A stretch of DNA of 64,000 nt, from the NCBI RefSeq assembly GCF_017808105.1, contig NZ_JADBHF010000004.1, forward strand, positions 1 to 64,000. Direction: 5' to 3'. This document shows, one piece after another, positions 56,016 through 63,799 of the stretch; within the stretch, counting starts at the first letter, position 1, and every line of letters begins with the position of its first letter. The notes below the pieces were generated by a model. That model searched no databases. It was not told the DNA's origin and saw nothing but the letters and a program-made list of their open reading frames with translations. Both the position numbers and the translations under genes were made by a program. The DNA is from Brevibacterium renqingii (GTDB lineage Bacteria > Actinomycetota > Actinomycetes > Actinomycetales > Brevibacteriaceae).

Positions 56016-56090
56016 GGTCTGCCCGTCTGCCAGATCAGGGGCTGCCCGTCTGCCAGATCAGGGGCTGCCCGTCTGCCAGATCAGGGTCTG
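56016..56090. repeat. Three 23-bp tandem repeats plus a partial copy
   Basis: Units at 56016-56038, 56039-56061 and 56062-56084 share CTGCCCGTCTGCCAGATC; they differ only at the third base of the unit (T in the first copy, G in the others). A partial copy follows to 56090. Each unit contains the small palindrome TCTGCCAGA. They lie between the divergent reductase and heme oxygenase genes. Confidence 0.85.
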
Positions 56091-56101
56091 GCCCTCCGCA
56101 G

Positions 56102-56120
56102 TAAACTTAGGCTAAGCTCA
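56102..56120 (+). promoter_or_regulatory. Iron box (DtxR/IdeR-type) upstream of hmuO
   Basis: The core CTTAG-G-CTAAG (56106-56116) is a palindrome. The 19-bp site agrees with the DtxR consensus at 13 positions by hand alignment. Iron repression of heme oxygenase by DtxR is known in Corynebacterium. Confidence 0.6.
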
Positions 56121-56159
56121 TCTCAAGATCAGCGTCGACGTGCCATGGAAACCCACCCC

Positions 56160-56184
56160 CGACGAGCAGGCTTCCTGCTCGTCG
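56160..56184 (+). promoter_or_regulatory. Leader hairpin before hmuO (attenuator candidate)
   Basis: CGACGAGCAGG (56160-56170) and CCTGCTCGTCG (56174-56184) form an 11-bp stem with a CTT loop, followed by TCTTCT. It ends 21 nt before the start codon and would be in the 5' leader. Confidence 0.6.
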
Positions 56185-56205
56185 TCTTCTCCCCGAGGAA
56201 CCGCA

Positions 56206-56844
56206 ATGACCGAACAGTTCTCCGCTCGCCTCAAGAGCAGCACTGCCGCCATCCATGACGAGGTCGAACACACCACGTTCATGGTCGACCTCATGGAGGG
56301 CCGCCTCGATGCCCGGGCCTATGCGCTCCTGCTCCGGCAGTACGATGTCATCTACCCGGTGCTCGAGGCGAGGTCGCGGGACTTCGCCGGCGATCCCGTC
56401 TTCGCCCCGTTCCACGACGCCCTGCTCTTCCGCTCCGACCGCATCTCCGCAGATCTCGCCGCGCTTGAGGGCACCGAGCTGCCCGTCATGCCCAGCGCGA
56501 ACGCCTATGCGTCTCATCTGGAGAGCCTCGACAGCCCCGAACAGGTCATCGCCCACCATTACACGCGCTACCTCGGCGACCTGTCCGGCGGGCAGGCCAT
56601 CGGAACTCTCATGCGCCGTCACTACGCCCTGCCGGCCACGTCACTGACGATGTGGGACTTCACCGGGATCGGAAAGACGAAGCCGTATAAGGACGCCTAC
56701 CGTCGACGCCTCGATGAGGTGGCCGCGACCGGCGGCGACGAACAGATCGTCATCGACGAGACGATGGAGGCCTTCCGCCTCAACGGCGACCTCCTCGTCG
56801 ACCTCACCGAGGCCACAGAACGTCGGACGGTCACGGTCGCCTGA
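56206..56844 (+). CDS. hmuO: Heme oxygenase
   Basis: Cleaves heme to biliverdin, CO and iron. 212 residues, normal for HmuO. The proximal His is in STAAIHDEVEHTTFM. HHYTRYLGDLSGGQAIGTLM is the family signature with the distal helix. ATG at 56206 with GAGGAA before it. It stands alone between the aldo/keto reductase and rimI, facing the t6A genes, with its own iron box and leader hairpin. No heme importer is in the window. Confidence 0.95.
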   Translation: MTEQFSARLKSSTAAIHDEVEHTTFMVDLMEGRLDARAYALLLRQYDVIYPVLEARSRDFAGDPVFAPFHDALLFRSDRISADLAALEGTELPVMPSANAYASHLESLDSPEQVIAHHYTRYLGDLSGGQAIGTLMRRHYALPATSLTMWDFTGIGKTKPYKDAYRRRLDEVAATGGDEQIVIDETMEAFRLNGDLLVDLTEATERRTVTVA

Positions 56845-56907
56845 AGCAGACTTGCGCGAGCACCGCCGGAACCCGCCGCCGAGACGACCGCCCGAATGCG
56901 GTCCGGG

Positions 56908-57408
56908 TCAGTCCTGAACCCGAGCCCGCATGAGCACGGCCGCGGCACCGGGGTAATAGTCCGGCCGTCTCCCCCATTCCTCGAAGCCGAGGGAGGAGTA
57001 CAGGGCCAGCGCTGCGAAGTTGCGCTCGTCGACCTCGAGGTGGACGACTTCGGCTCCTCGTTCCCTGGCCCAGTCGAGGCCGGCCAGGAGCAGTGCCCGG
57101 CCGATGCCCTTGCCGCGTGCCGCCTCGGTGGTCGCGATCGTCATCACATCGGCTTCGCCGCCGGCCGCGGACATGACGATCCACCCGACCAGCTCCCCCG
57201 CCGAGGCGGACGTGCCCACAGCCTGGTCCGCGTCATTCCCCGTCCCCGGCTCGGTCCTGGCCGCGAGCATGACCGTGCCGTTCTGCGCCTTGACCGACCA
57301 GTAGTAGCGAAGCGTCCATGCGGTGGGCCCGAAGACCTCCGCATCATGGGCGGCGACCTCGGCGAGATCCCACCAGGGCAGCTCGGCGATGGTCGTCTCG
57401 GAAGTCAT
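56908..57408 (-). CDS. rimI: Ribosomal protein alanine acetyltransferase RimI
   Basis: GNAT enzyme that acetylates the N-terminal Ala of ribosomal protein S18 in E. coli. 166 residues. ARGKGIGRALLLAGLDWARE is the acetyl-CoA site, and HLEVDERNFAALALYSSLGF is typical of RimI. ATG at 57408 overlaps the tsaB stop (ATGA). Confidence 0.92.
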   Translation of the reverse strand: MTSETTIAELPWWDLAEVAAHDAEVFGPTAWTLRYYWSVKAQNGTVMLAARTEPGTGNDADQAVGTSASAGELVGWIVMSAAGGEADVMTIATTEAARGKGIGRALLLAGLDWARERGAEVVHLEVDERNFAALALYSSLGFEEWGRRPDYYPGAAAVLMRARVQD

Positions 57409-58190
57409 CTCAGCGAACTCTCGCGCACCGGAGCGGCCTTCGCGTCGGGTTCGCGCAGGTATTCGGGGACCGGTTCGCCCAGCTGCCTGCCGGCGGCGAG
57501 TTCGCGGGCGGCGGCGAGAGCGAGGAACTCGGCGCGCGGGTCCGAGATCTCCTCCTGTGTCGGAGCGCCGAGAACATCGGCATAGAGGAGGAACCCGCGT
57601 CCGCACCGCTCGCCGATCGGCGTGAGACCAGCGGTCGGAGAAGCCTCTCCGGCGGGGTCGGGCCGCTCGAGGCCGAAGCCGTGGTCGGCGAGCACCGAGG
57701 CGACCTCATCGGGCCGGGCCACGAAGGGACCGGAGCTCAGAGTGGCCTCGGCGGAGTCGTAGACGCTGAAGTACACCTCTCTGCGCCGGGCGTCGGAGGC
57801 GATGAGCACCGGACGGCCGGAGGCAGCGGACGCGTCTGCAGACGACGCTGCGACACCGGTTCCGGCCGCGTCCGCCCGCCCGGTCCGCACCAGCTGTGCG
57901 GCGATCGCGGCGTGGGAGAGCAGACCTCTGACTGGGATGCCGCGGGCCTGCCCGACCGCGATTCCCGCGGCGATGCCCACGCGCAGGCCGGTGAACGGGC
58001 CGGGCCCGATGCCGACGACGACGAGGTCGGGACGGGCATCGGCGGCGAGCACTCGGGCGAGCGCCGGCCCGATGAATTCGACGTGCCGGCGTCGGTCATC
58101 GGCGGCTTCGGCGGCGATGACCTCACCGGAGTCCGTGTCCACGAGCGCCACGGACGCCGCCTGCGAGGTGTCGATGCTGAGAATGATCAT
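57405..58190 (-). CDS. tsaB: tRNA t6A37 biosynthesis protein TsaB
   Basis: A TsaD paralogue that forms the heterodimer needed for t6A. 261 residues. ILSIDTSQAASVAL and VVGIGPGPFTGLRVGIAAGI fit the family. The Ala/Ser-rich insert GVAASSADASAASGRP is unusual. ATG at 58190 overlaps the tsaE stop. Confidence 0.94.
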   Translation of the reverse strand: MIILSIDTSQAASVALVDTDSGEVIAAEAADDRRRHVEFIGPALARVLAADARPDLVVVGIGPGPFTGLRVGIAAGIAVGQARGIPVRGLLSHAAIAAQLVRTGRADAAGTGVAASSADASAASGRPVLIASDARRREVYFSVYDSAEATLSSGPFVARPDEVASVLADHGFGLERPDPAGEASPTAGLTPIGERCGRGFLLYADVLGAPTQEEISDPRAEFLALAAARELAAGRQLGEPVPEYLREPDAKAAPVRESSLR

Positions 58191-58798
58191 GGTCTCTCTC
58201 CCCCGGTCGTCATGCCTTCGACTGCTGTGATCGCCGCGTGCAGCCGCGGCAGCCGCTCGGCCCATGAGGTGCCGTGGCCGGTGAGGTCGACGGTGCGTCG
58301 TTCGTCCTCGGCCTCCTCGTCCTCGGCGTCGTCGGCCGCCTCACCGTCCGTCTGAGCGTCGGTCTGCCTCTGCGTGCCGGAGCCGCCGGCGGCCGCATCG
58401 CTGGGCTCGTCAGACTGCACCGGGGCGATGGTGATCTCGAGATAGTCGCTGCTCAGCTGCTCGGCCATCCCGGCACCCCATTCGACGACGGTGATCGATT
58501 CGTCGAGTTCGGAGTCGAGGTCGAGGTCCTCGAGTTCCTCACCGTCGGCGAGCCGGTAGGCGTCGACGTGGACGAGGGCGGGACCTCCGGCCCGTGACGG
58601 GTGTTCGCGGGCGATGATGAATGTCGGCGAGGTGATCCGCCCGGCCACGTCGAGGGCCGCGCCCAGGGACTGGGTGAAGGTCGTCTTGCCGGCACCGAGG
58701 TTGCCCGTGAGGATGAGCAGGTCTCCGGCCTGCAGATGTCCGGCCAGCACCTCGGCGACGGTGCGCATCTGCTCCAGCGATTCGATCTCGACTCTCAT
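58187..58798 (-). CDS. tsaE: tRNA t6A37 biosynthesis ATPase TsaE
   Basis: P-loop ATPase of the t6A complex. 203 residues. Walker A GNLGAGKTTF, then SPTFIIAREH, VHVDAYRL and VEWGAGM, all typical. The C-terminus carries an extra acidic stretch (EAADDAEDEEAEDE). ATG at 58798 overlaps the alr stop. Confidence 0.95.
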   Translation of the reverse strand: MRVEIESLEQMRTVAEVLAGHLQAGDLLILTGNLGAGKTTFTQSLGAALDVAGRITSPTFIIAREHPSRAGGPALVHVDAYRLADGEELEDLDLDSELDESITVVEWGAGMAEQLSSDYLEITIAPVQSDEPSDAAAGGSGTQRQTDAQTDGEAADDAEDEEAEDERRTVDLTGHGTSWAERLPRLHAAITAVEGMTTGGERP

Positions 58799-60000
58799 CG
58801 TCCGCCTCCTTCCGTCACGTCCGTGCTCTCGTCCCGCACGCAGCGGTGGACGCGGGCGCTGAGCTGGGTGACGATCTCGTAGTTGATCGTGTCCGCCCAG
58901 GTCCCCCATTCGGCCGCGCTGGGGCCGCCGGGGCCGAAGATGACGACCTCGTCGCCGATGGCGACTTCGTCGTTTCCGGCACCGATGTCGATGATCATCT
59001 GATCCATGGCGATGCGTCCGACGACGGGATAGCGGCGGCCGCGGATGGCCACCTCGGCGCGATTCGATGCCGCCCGGGGAAGACCGTCACCGTATCCGCC
59101 GGGCACGAGCGCGAACCGGGTGTCCGTCGCGGCCGTGAAGGTCAGCCCGTAGGAGGCGCCGTGACCTGCGGGGATGTCCTTGAGGTTGATGACCGTGGAC
59201 AGCAGCCGCAGGGCCGGTCGCAGCCCGAGCGCCTCCGAATCCGTTCCCTCGAGCGGGGAGAGACCGTAGAGCGCCAACCCCACCCGCGCCGAGGTGCCCG
59301 GACAGGGGCCCAGGGTGAGCGCGCCCGGTGAGTTCGCGATATGCACGTCGAGGGCCTCCGAATCGCCGAGGCGACCGTCGGCGGCGTCGAGGACCGCCCG
59401 AAGCTGCCCGTGAGCGGAGGAGAAGACCGCACTCTGCGCGGCGGTCTCGGGGCGTTCGGGTTCGTCGGCGACCGCGAAGTGGCTCATGATGCCGACGACG
59501 CGGATGTCCGGGCATCCGTCCTCAGCGGCCCGGCGCAGCCATTCGAAGGCACGGACCAGCGCATCCGGAGCGAGTCCGTTGCGGCCCAGCCCGGTGTCGA
59601 TCTTGAGGTGGAGCCGGGCCGTCGTGCCCGTGCGCTGGGCCGCGGCGGCCAGACGATCGAGGCTGGCGACCGTCGAGACGCCGAGTTCGATGCCTGCCCG
59701 CACCGCCTCGTCGAGGTCGGTGGTCGGCCCGTAGAGCCAGGCGAGGATCTCGGCCTCGGGACCGAGCAGGCTGCGCAGCTCCAGGGCCTCGGGGATCGTG
59801 GCCACACAGAACTCGCGCCGACCGGCCGCGAAGAGGGCAGGGGCGACGATGTCGACTCCGTGACCGTAGGCATTGGCCTTGACGACGCATTTGAGACGGG
59901 CGGGGGCGAGCTGCGAGGCCAGTGCTGCGGCATTGTCGCGCAGGGCCGCCTCGTCGATCTCCGCCCGCACCAGCGCCTCGGGAATGTCGAAAGATGTCAC
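58795..60000 (-). CDS. alr: Alanine racemase
   Basis: Makes D-alanine for peptidoglycan. 401 residues. The PLP lysine lies in CVVKANAYGHGVD. HLKIDTGLGRNGL, ALYGLSPLEG and GRIAMDQMIIDI match the family. I choose GTG at 60000. TACTCT lies exactly 6 nt upstream on the minus strand and there is no ribosome site, so this mRNA is probably leaderless. It heads the alr-tsaE-tsaB-rimI operon. Confidence 0.94.
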   Translation of the reverse strand: MTSFDIPEALVRAEIDEAALRDNAAALASQLAPARLKCVVKANAYGHGVDIVAPALFAAGRREFCVATIPEALELRSLLGPEAEILAWLYGPTTDLDEAVRAGIELGVSTVASLDRLAAAAQRTGTTARLHLKIDTGLGRNGLAPDALVRAFEWLRRAAEDGCPDIRVVGIMSHFAVADEPERPETAAQSAVFSSAHGQLRAVLDAADGRLGDSEALDVHIANSPGALTLGPCPGTSARVGLALYGLSPLEGTDSEALGLRPALRLLSTVINLKDIPAGHGASYGLTFTAATDTRFALVPGGYGDGLPRAASNRAEVAIRGRRYPVVGRIAMDQMIIDIGAGNDEVAIGDEVVIFGPGGPSAAEWGTWADTINYEIVTQLSARVHRCVRDESTDVTEGGGR

Positions 60001-60142
60001 TGGACAAGAGTACCGCCGACACCTCTGACCGGTCTGTATCGGGACCCCGGAGCCGGCCGTGGCCTCCGTTACGATGAACCCCCGCGGCCACGGGCGATCC
60101 TGCCGGCGGCCGCGGACGCAATTGACGACGAAGGAGACAGTC

Positions 60143-60823
60143 ATGCACACCAGCACATCCGCTCGCACCCTGGCCATGGTGCTCGTGACCGCGCTGTTCG
60201 CCGCGGTCCTCACCCTCGCCTCGGGTGCCGGGGCCGCCTCGGCGGCGGCGAAGCACTGCACCGGCATCGAATCGAACTCGAAGGTCACGGCGGCGAAGGC
60301 CATCGAGGTCAGACAGCGCTCGACGGTCACCGCCGACATCTATCTGTGCCGCAAGTCCGGCAGCCGTTATGTGCGCGACAGCGGTCCGTTCAAAGCCCGG
60401 CTCGGGTACAACGGGACGACGGCGGACAAGCGCGAAGGCGACGGCAAGACCCCGAAGGGTGTGTTCTGGATGCGCGAGGGCTTCGGCACGTCGAGCAATC
60501 CCGGTCTGCAGAAGCCCTGGACGAAGGTCACCCGTGACCATGTCTGGGTCGACGGTGATGCGACCAAGGCGGAAGGCTACAACACGATGCAGCTGAAGTC
60601 CGAGGGGTATACGGGCGAATCGCTCTATCAGCCCAAACCGTACAAGTACGCCCAGGTCATCGGGTACAACGAGGCTCGCACTCCGGGCAAGGGTTCGGCG
60701 ATCTTCCTCCATGCGAACACCGAGTCGATGAAGACCGCCGGGTGCGTGTCGATGTATGAGGCCAGCCTCGTCAAGGCGATGAAGTGGGAGGGGGCGACGA
60801 AGACGCAGATCGTCATCCACTGA
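60143..60823 (+). CDS. Secreted L,D-transpeptidase family protein
   Basis: 226 residues with a signal peptide (to ASGAGAASAAA, about residue 35). The C-terminal part has the YkuD pattern: IFLHANTESMKTAGCVSMYE, with His and catalytic Cys (HxnGCV). It probably cross-links or trims peptidoglycan, or binds wall proteins. AAGGAGAC precedes the ATG. It is divergent from alr. Confidence 0.88.
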   Translation: MHTSTSARTLAMVLVTALFAAVLTLASGAGAASAAAKHCTGIESNSKVTAAKAIEVRQRSTVTADIYLCRKSGSRYVRDSGPFKARLGYNGTTADKREGDGKTPKGVFWMREGFGTSSNPGLQKPWTKVTRDHVWVDGDATKAEGYNTMQLKSEGYTGESLYQPKPYKYAQVIGYNEARTPGKGSAIFLHANTESMKTAGCVSMYEASLVKAMKWEGATKTQIVIH

Positions 60824-60833
60824 GGATGCGCTC

Positions 60834-60871
60834 GGGCCGGGGCGGGCGGGTGGCTGGGCCTGCCCCGGCCC
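60834..60871 (+). terminator. GC hairpin after the L,D-transpeptidase gene
   Basis: GGGCCGGGGC (60834-60843) and GCCCCGGCCC (60862-60871) with an 18-nt loop, 11 nt past the stop. Confidence 0.5.
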
Positions 60872-60890
60872 GCCCTCGTGGGAGTGAGCC

Positions 60891-62444
60891 TCAGTCCTGG
60901 CCGTGGATGAGAGCGTCGACCACCTCGGCGAGGGCGTCGGCGATTCCGGAGGCGTTGATCGCCCGCCGTCCGGCGGCATTGTGGATCAGCACGGCGAGTC
61001 CGGCCAGGCGAGCCCATTGATGCGACAGCAGCGACCGATCATCGCTGCTGTAGCGGCTGCGGGCCGAGGCGATCGCGAAGAGCGCGCCGAGCACCCCGGC
61101 CAGCACATCGCCGGCTCCCGCCGTGGCCAGGCTCGCCGGCCCCGGTTCGGGCAGCACCGTATGCCCATCGGGGGCGGCGATGACCGTGTGGTGGCCCTTG
61201 AGCAGGACGATCGCTCCGGTCAGCTCCGCTGCCTGCCGGGCCCAGCCGAGCGGATCCTGACCGATCCGACCGGCCGTGATGATCTCGCCGAGGAGGCGGC
61301 TGAGCAGCCGCGCCAGCTCTGCGGCGTGCGGGGTGATGAGGAGGGGACGATCGCCCAGCCAGGTGTCGGCCATCGTCTCGGCGCGTCCGACCATGTCGAG
61401 GCCGCCCGCGTCGATGACGACCGGGATCGTGGTGCCTGTCAGCGCGTCGATGACGGGTTGGAGGAATTCGGGTTCGGGATCTCCTGGGCCGAGGACGACC
61501 GCGTCGACCCGGCCGGAGGCGGTGACCACCTCGGGGTGCAGGCCGATGACGAATTCGGCCACGGCCGCAGACCCGAGGCAGCGAACCATGCCGGCCCCCG
61601 AATTCACCGCCGAAGTTGTCGTGAGCACGCCGGCACCCGGATACTCCTCCGACCCGGCCAGCACCCCGGCGACCCCCCGCGAGTATTTGTGCCCGTCGTC
61701 TGCGGGGCGGGGGAAGCCGGTGACGAGGTCGCCCTCGTCGAGCAGCTCTGCAGTCGCCAGCTCCGGGTCGAGGTCGAGTCCGATGTCGATGACGTCGATG
61801 GCGCCGGTGAATGCGCTCACTCGCGGATCGACGAGTTCGGCCTTGAGGCCGCCGAAGGTCACGGTCCGGTCGGCGTGGATCCGCTGCTCGGCGCCGGCGG
61901 TTTCGGGGCTGAGATCGGACGGCACGTCGACGGCGATGAGACGGCCCCTGCGATGCGGAGCCCAGGCGGCGATGAGTCCGGCGATGTGCTCGGGCAGGCC
62001 TCTCCTGCCGCCCGTGCCGAGGATGCCGTCGAGGACGAGATCGGCGCGCGTCAGCTCCCGCAGCGCTTCGGCGTGGTCGGGGTCGGCGGGGCCGGCGGCA
62101 GTCGCCTCGGCGGGGTCGGCGGCGAAGGCGATGACCTGGGCCCCGCTGCGGCGGGCGGCGGCCAGCCCCTCGGCGTGCGTATGCTCGAAGAGGGTGATGA
62201 TCGTGACGGCCGCGCCCCGCCTGGCGAGAGCGGCCGCGGCGAGGAGAGCGTCCCCGGCGTTGTTGCCCGGGCCTGCCAGCACACAGACGCGCGAGCCGGT
62301 GACCCGGCCCCTGTCAGTCGCCAGCGTCTCTCCGGCGATGTTCGCCAGGGCGCGGGCCGCCCGGGCCATGAGAGCGACACCGGCTTCGAGAAGAGGCACC
62401 TCGGCCTCGCGGATGACCTCGCTCGGATAGGCGAACACACTCAT
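60891..62444 (-). CDS. nnr: Bifunctional NAD(P)H-hydrate epimerase / dehydratase
   Basis: Repairs hydrated NADH and NADPH. 517 residues. The N-terminal epimerase half shows VCVLAGPGNNAGDALLAAAA. The C-terminal dehydratase half has GVAGVLAGSEEYPGAG, VLLKGHHTVI and TAGAGDVLAGVLGALF. ATG at 62444 has AAGGAG 6 nt upstream, better than the earlier in-frame start. Confidence 0.94.
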   Translation of the reverse strand: MSVFAYPSEVIREAEVPLLEAGVALMARAARALANIAGETLATDRGRVTGSRVCVLAGPGNNAGDALLAAAALARRGAAVTIITLFEHTHAEGLAAARRSGAQVIAFAADPAEATAAGPADPDHAEALRELTRADLVLDGILGTGGRRGLPEHIAGLIAAWAPHRRGRLIAVDVPSDLSPETAGAEQRIHADRTVTFGGLKAELVDPRVSAFTGAIDVIDIGLDLDPELATAELLDEGDLVTGFPRPADDGHKYSRGVAGVLAGSEEYPGAGVLTTTSAVNSGAGMVRCLGSAAVAEFVIGLHPEVVTASGRVDAVVLGPGDPEPEFLQPVIDALTGTTIPVVIDAGGLDMVGRAETMADTWLGDRPLLITPHAAELARLLSRLLGEIITAGRIGQDPLGWARQAAELTGAIVLLKGHHTVIAAPDGHTVLPEPGPASLATAGAGDVLAGVLGALFAIASARSRYSSDDRSLLSHQWARLAGLAVLIHNAAGRRAINASGIADALAEVVDALIHGQD

Positions 62445-62507
62445 CGACTGCTCCTTCACGTCTCGACGTTCTGCCTCAACCGTATGCCGTCTCCGGCGAC
62501 AGCCCGA

Positions 62508-63773
62508 TCAGTCCTCGGCCAGCTGCGCGAGTCTGCGCCCGGCCAGATGGGCGAGGAACAGAGCGTGGTCGGCCAGCCCGTCGTCGCTGTGGCGGGCACG
62601 CGGGGAATGGTTGGCCTCGCGCTCTGCGACCGGCAGGTTCGGCAGCGCCACACCGAAATGCCCATAGGCGCCGGGCACCTGGGCCAGCACGCGGGAGAAG
62701 TCCTCGGAGCCCGGGTGCGGGTTCGCTCTGCGCACCGCACGCTCGGGTCCGAAGAGGTCGGCGAAGGTGGACAGGAAGAACTCGGCCTCGGCATCGTCGT
62801 TGATCGTCGGCGGCAGGACGGACTCGTAGTCGACATCGGCATTGAGACCGTGCGCGGCGACGAGGTCGCGCACGAGCTGGGGCAGCTCCACCTCGGCGCG
62901 GGCGGTGACGGTTTCGGAGAAGGTGCGCACGCTCACGACGAGGGAGGCGCTGTCGGGGACGACGTTCGGTGCGGTGCCGCCGTTGAACTGGCCGACGGTG
63001 ATGACGATCGGGTCGAAGATGTCGAAGCGGCGGGTGACGTACTCCTGGAGCTGGCCCACAAGCATGGCACCGACCTGGATCGGGTCCTTGCCGGTGGCCG
63101 GGCGGGAGGCGTGGGTGCCCTTGCCGGTCACCGTGATCGTCATCTTCGAGAACGCCGCCATATAGGGCCCCGGACGGCTGAAGGCCACACCGAGGTCGGC
63201 GTCGGCGGAGACGTGGATGCCGAAGGCGGCTTTGACGCGTGGGCCGGCGGCGTCGAGGACGCCTTCGCCGATCATCTTCCCGGCCCCGTCATAGCCTTCC
63301 TCACCCGGCTGGAACATGAAGACGACGTCGCCGGGCAGGGATTCGCGGTCCCGGTGGAGGAGTTTGAGGGCGCCGACGAGGCCTGCGGTGTGCAGATCGT
63401 GGCCGCAGGCGTGCATCCTGCCCGAGGTGGCCGCGAAGTCGAAGCCGGTGGCCTCGGTCACGGGCAGACCGTCCATGTCCCCGCGCAGGAGCACTGCGGG
63501 CACGACGCCGGTCGAATCCTTCCTCCGGGCGCCGCCGCGGAGCACGACGACGATGGAGGACAGGCCCTCTCCCGTGCTCACCTCGACGTCGAGGCCTTCG
63601 ATGGCCTCACGCACGAGCTTCTGCGTGATCGGCAGGTCGAGGCCGAGCTCGACGTTCTCGTGCAGCTCTCGCCGGAGGGCGACCAGGCCGGGGGCGATGT
63701 CCGCGGCGTCGTCGGCGGTGGGCAGGTGGACGGAGGAGGCGACTGCCTCGGTGGGATCGGGAAGTGAGCTCAT
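62508..63773 (-). CDS. M20-family amidohydrolase
   Basis: 421 residues of the aminoacylase / hippurate hydrolase type. Metal-site motifs are LRGDMDGLPV, MHACGHDLHTAG and QPGEEGYDGAGKMI, with a late His in HPGSEDF. GTHASRP marks the dimerisation domain. It probably removes N-acyl groups from amino acids. ATG at 63773. Confidence 0.91.
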   Translation of the reverse strand: MSSLPDPTEAVASSVHLPTADDAADIAPGLVALRRELHENVELGLDLPITQKLVREAIEGLDVEVSTGEGLSSIVVVLRGGARRKDSTGVVPAVLLRGDMDGLPVTEATGFDFAATSGRMHACGHDLHTAGLVGALKLLHRDRESLPGDVVFMFQPGEEGYDGAGKMIGEGVLDAAGPRVKAAFGIHVSADADLGVAFSRPGPYMAAFSKMTITVTGKGTHASRPATGKDPIQVGAMLVGQLQEYVTRRFDIFDPIVITVGQFNGGTAPNVVPDSASLVVSVRTFSETVTARAEVELPQLVRDLVAAHGLNADVDYESVLPPTINDDAEAEFFLSTFADLFGPERAVRRANPHPGSEDFSRVLAQVPGAYGHFGVALPNLPVAEREANHSPRARHSDDGLADHALFLAHLAGRRLAQLAED

Positions 63774-63799
63774 GATCCCTCAGTCTATGACTCCTGAGC

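Noticed and set aside
56016..56090. CRISPR array
   Set aside because: The 23-bp units are directly adjacent with no spacers and no cas genes are present.
60903..63767. Very long open frame on the plus strand (954 codons)
   Set aside because: It lies antisense to nnr and the amidohydrolase, both of which show clear family motifs. Its protein is low-complexity Gly/Arg/Asp-rich. It is a GC-driven shadow.
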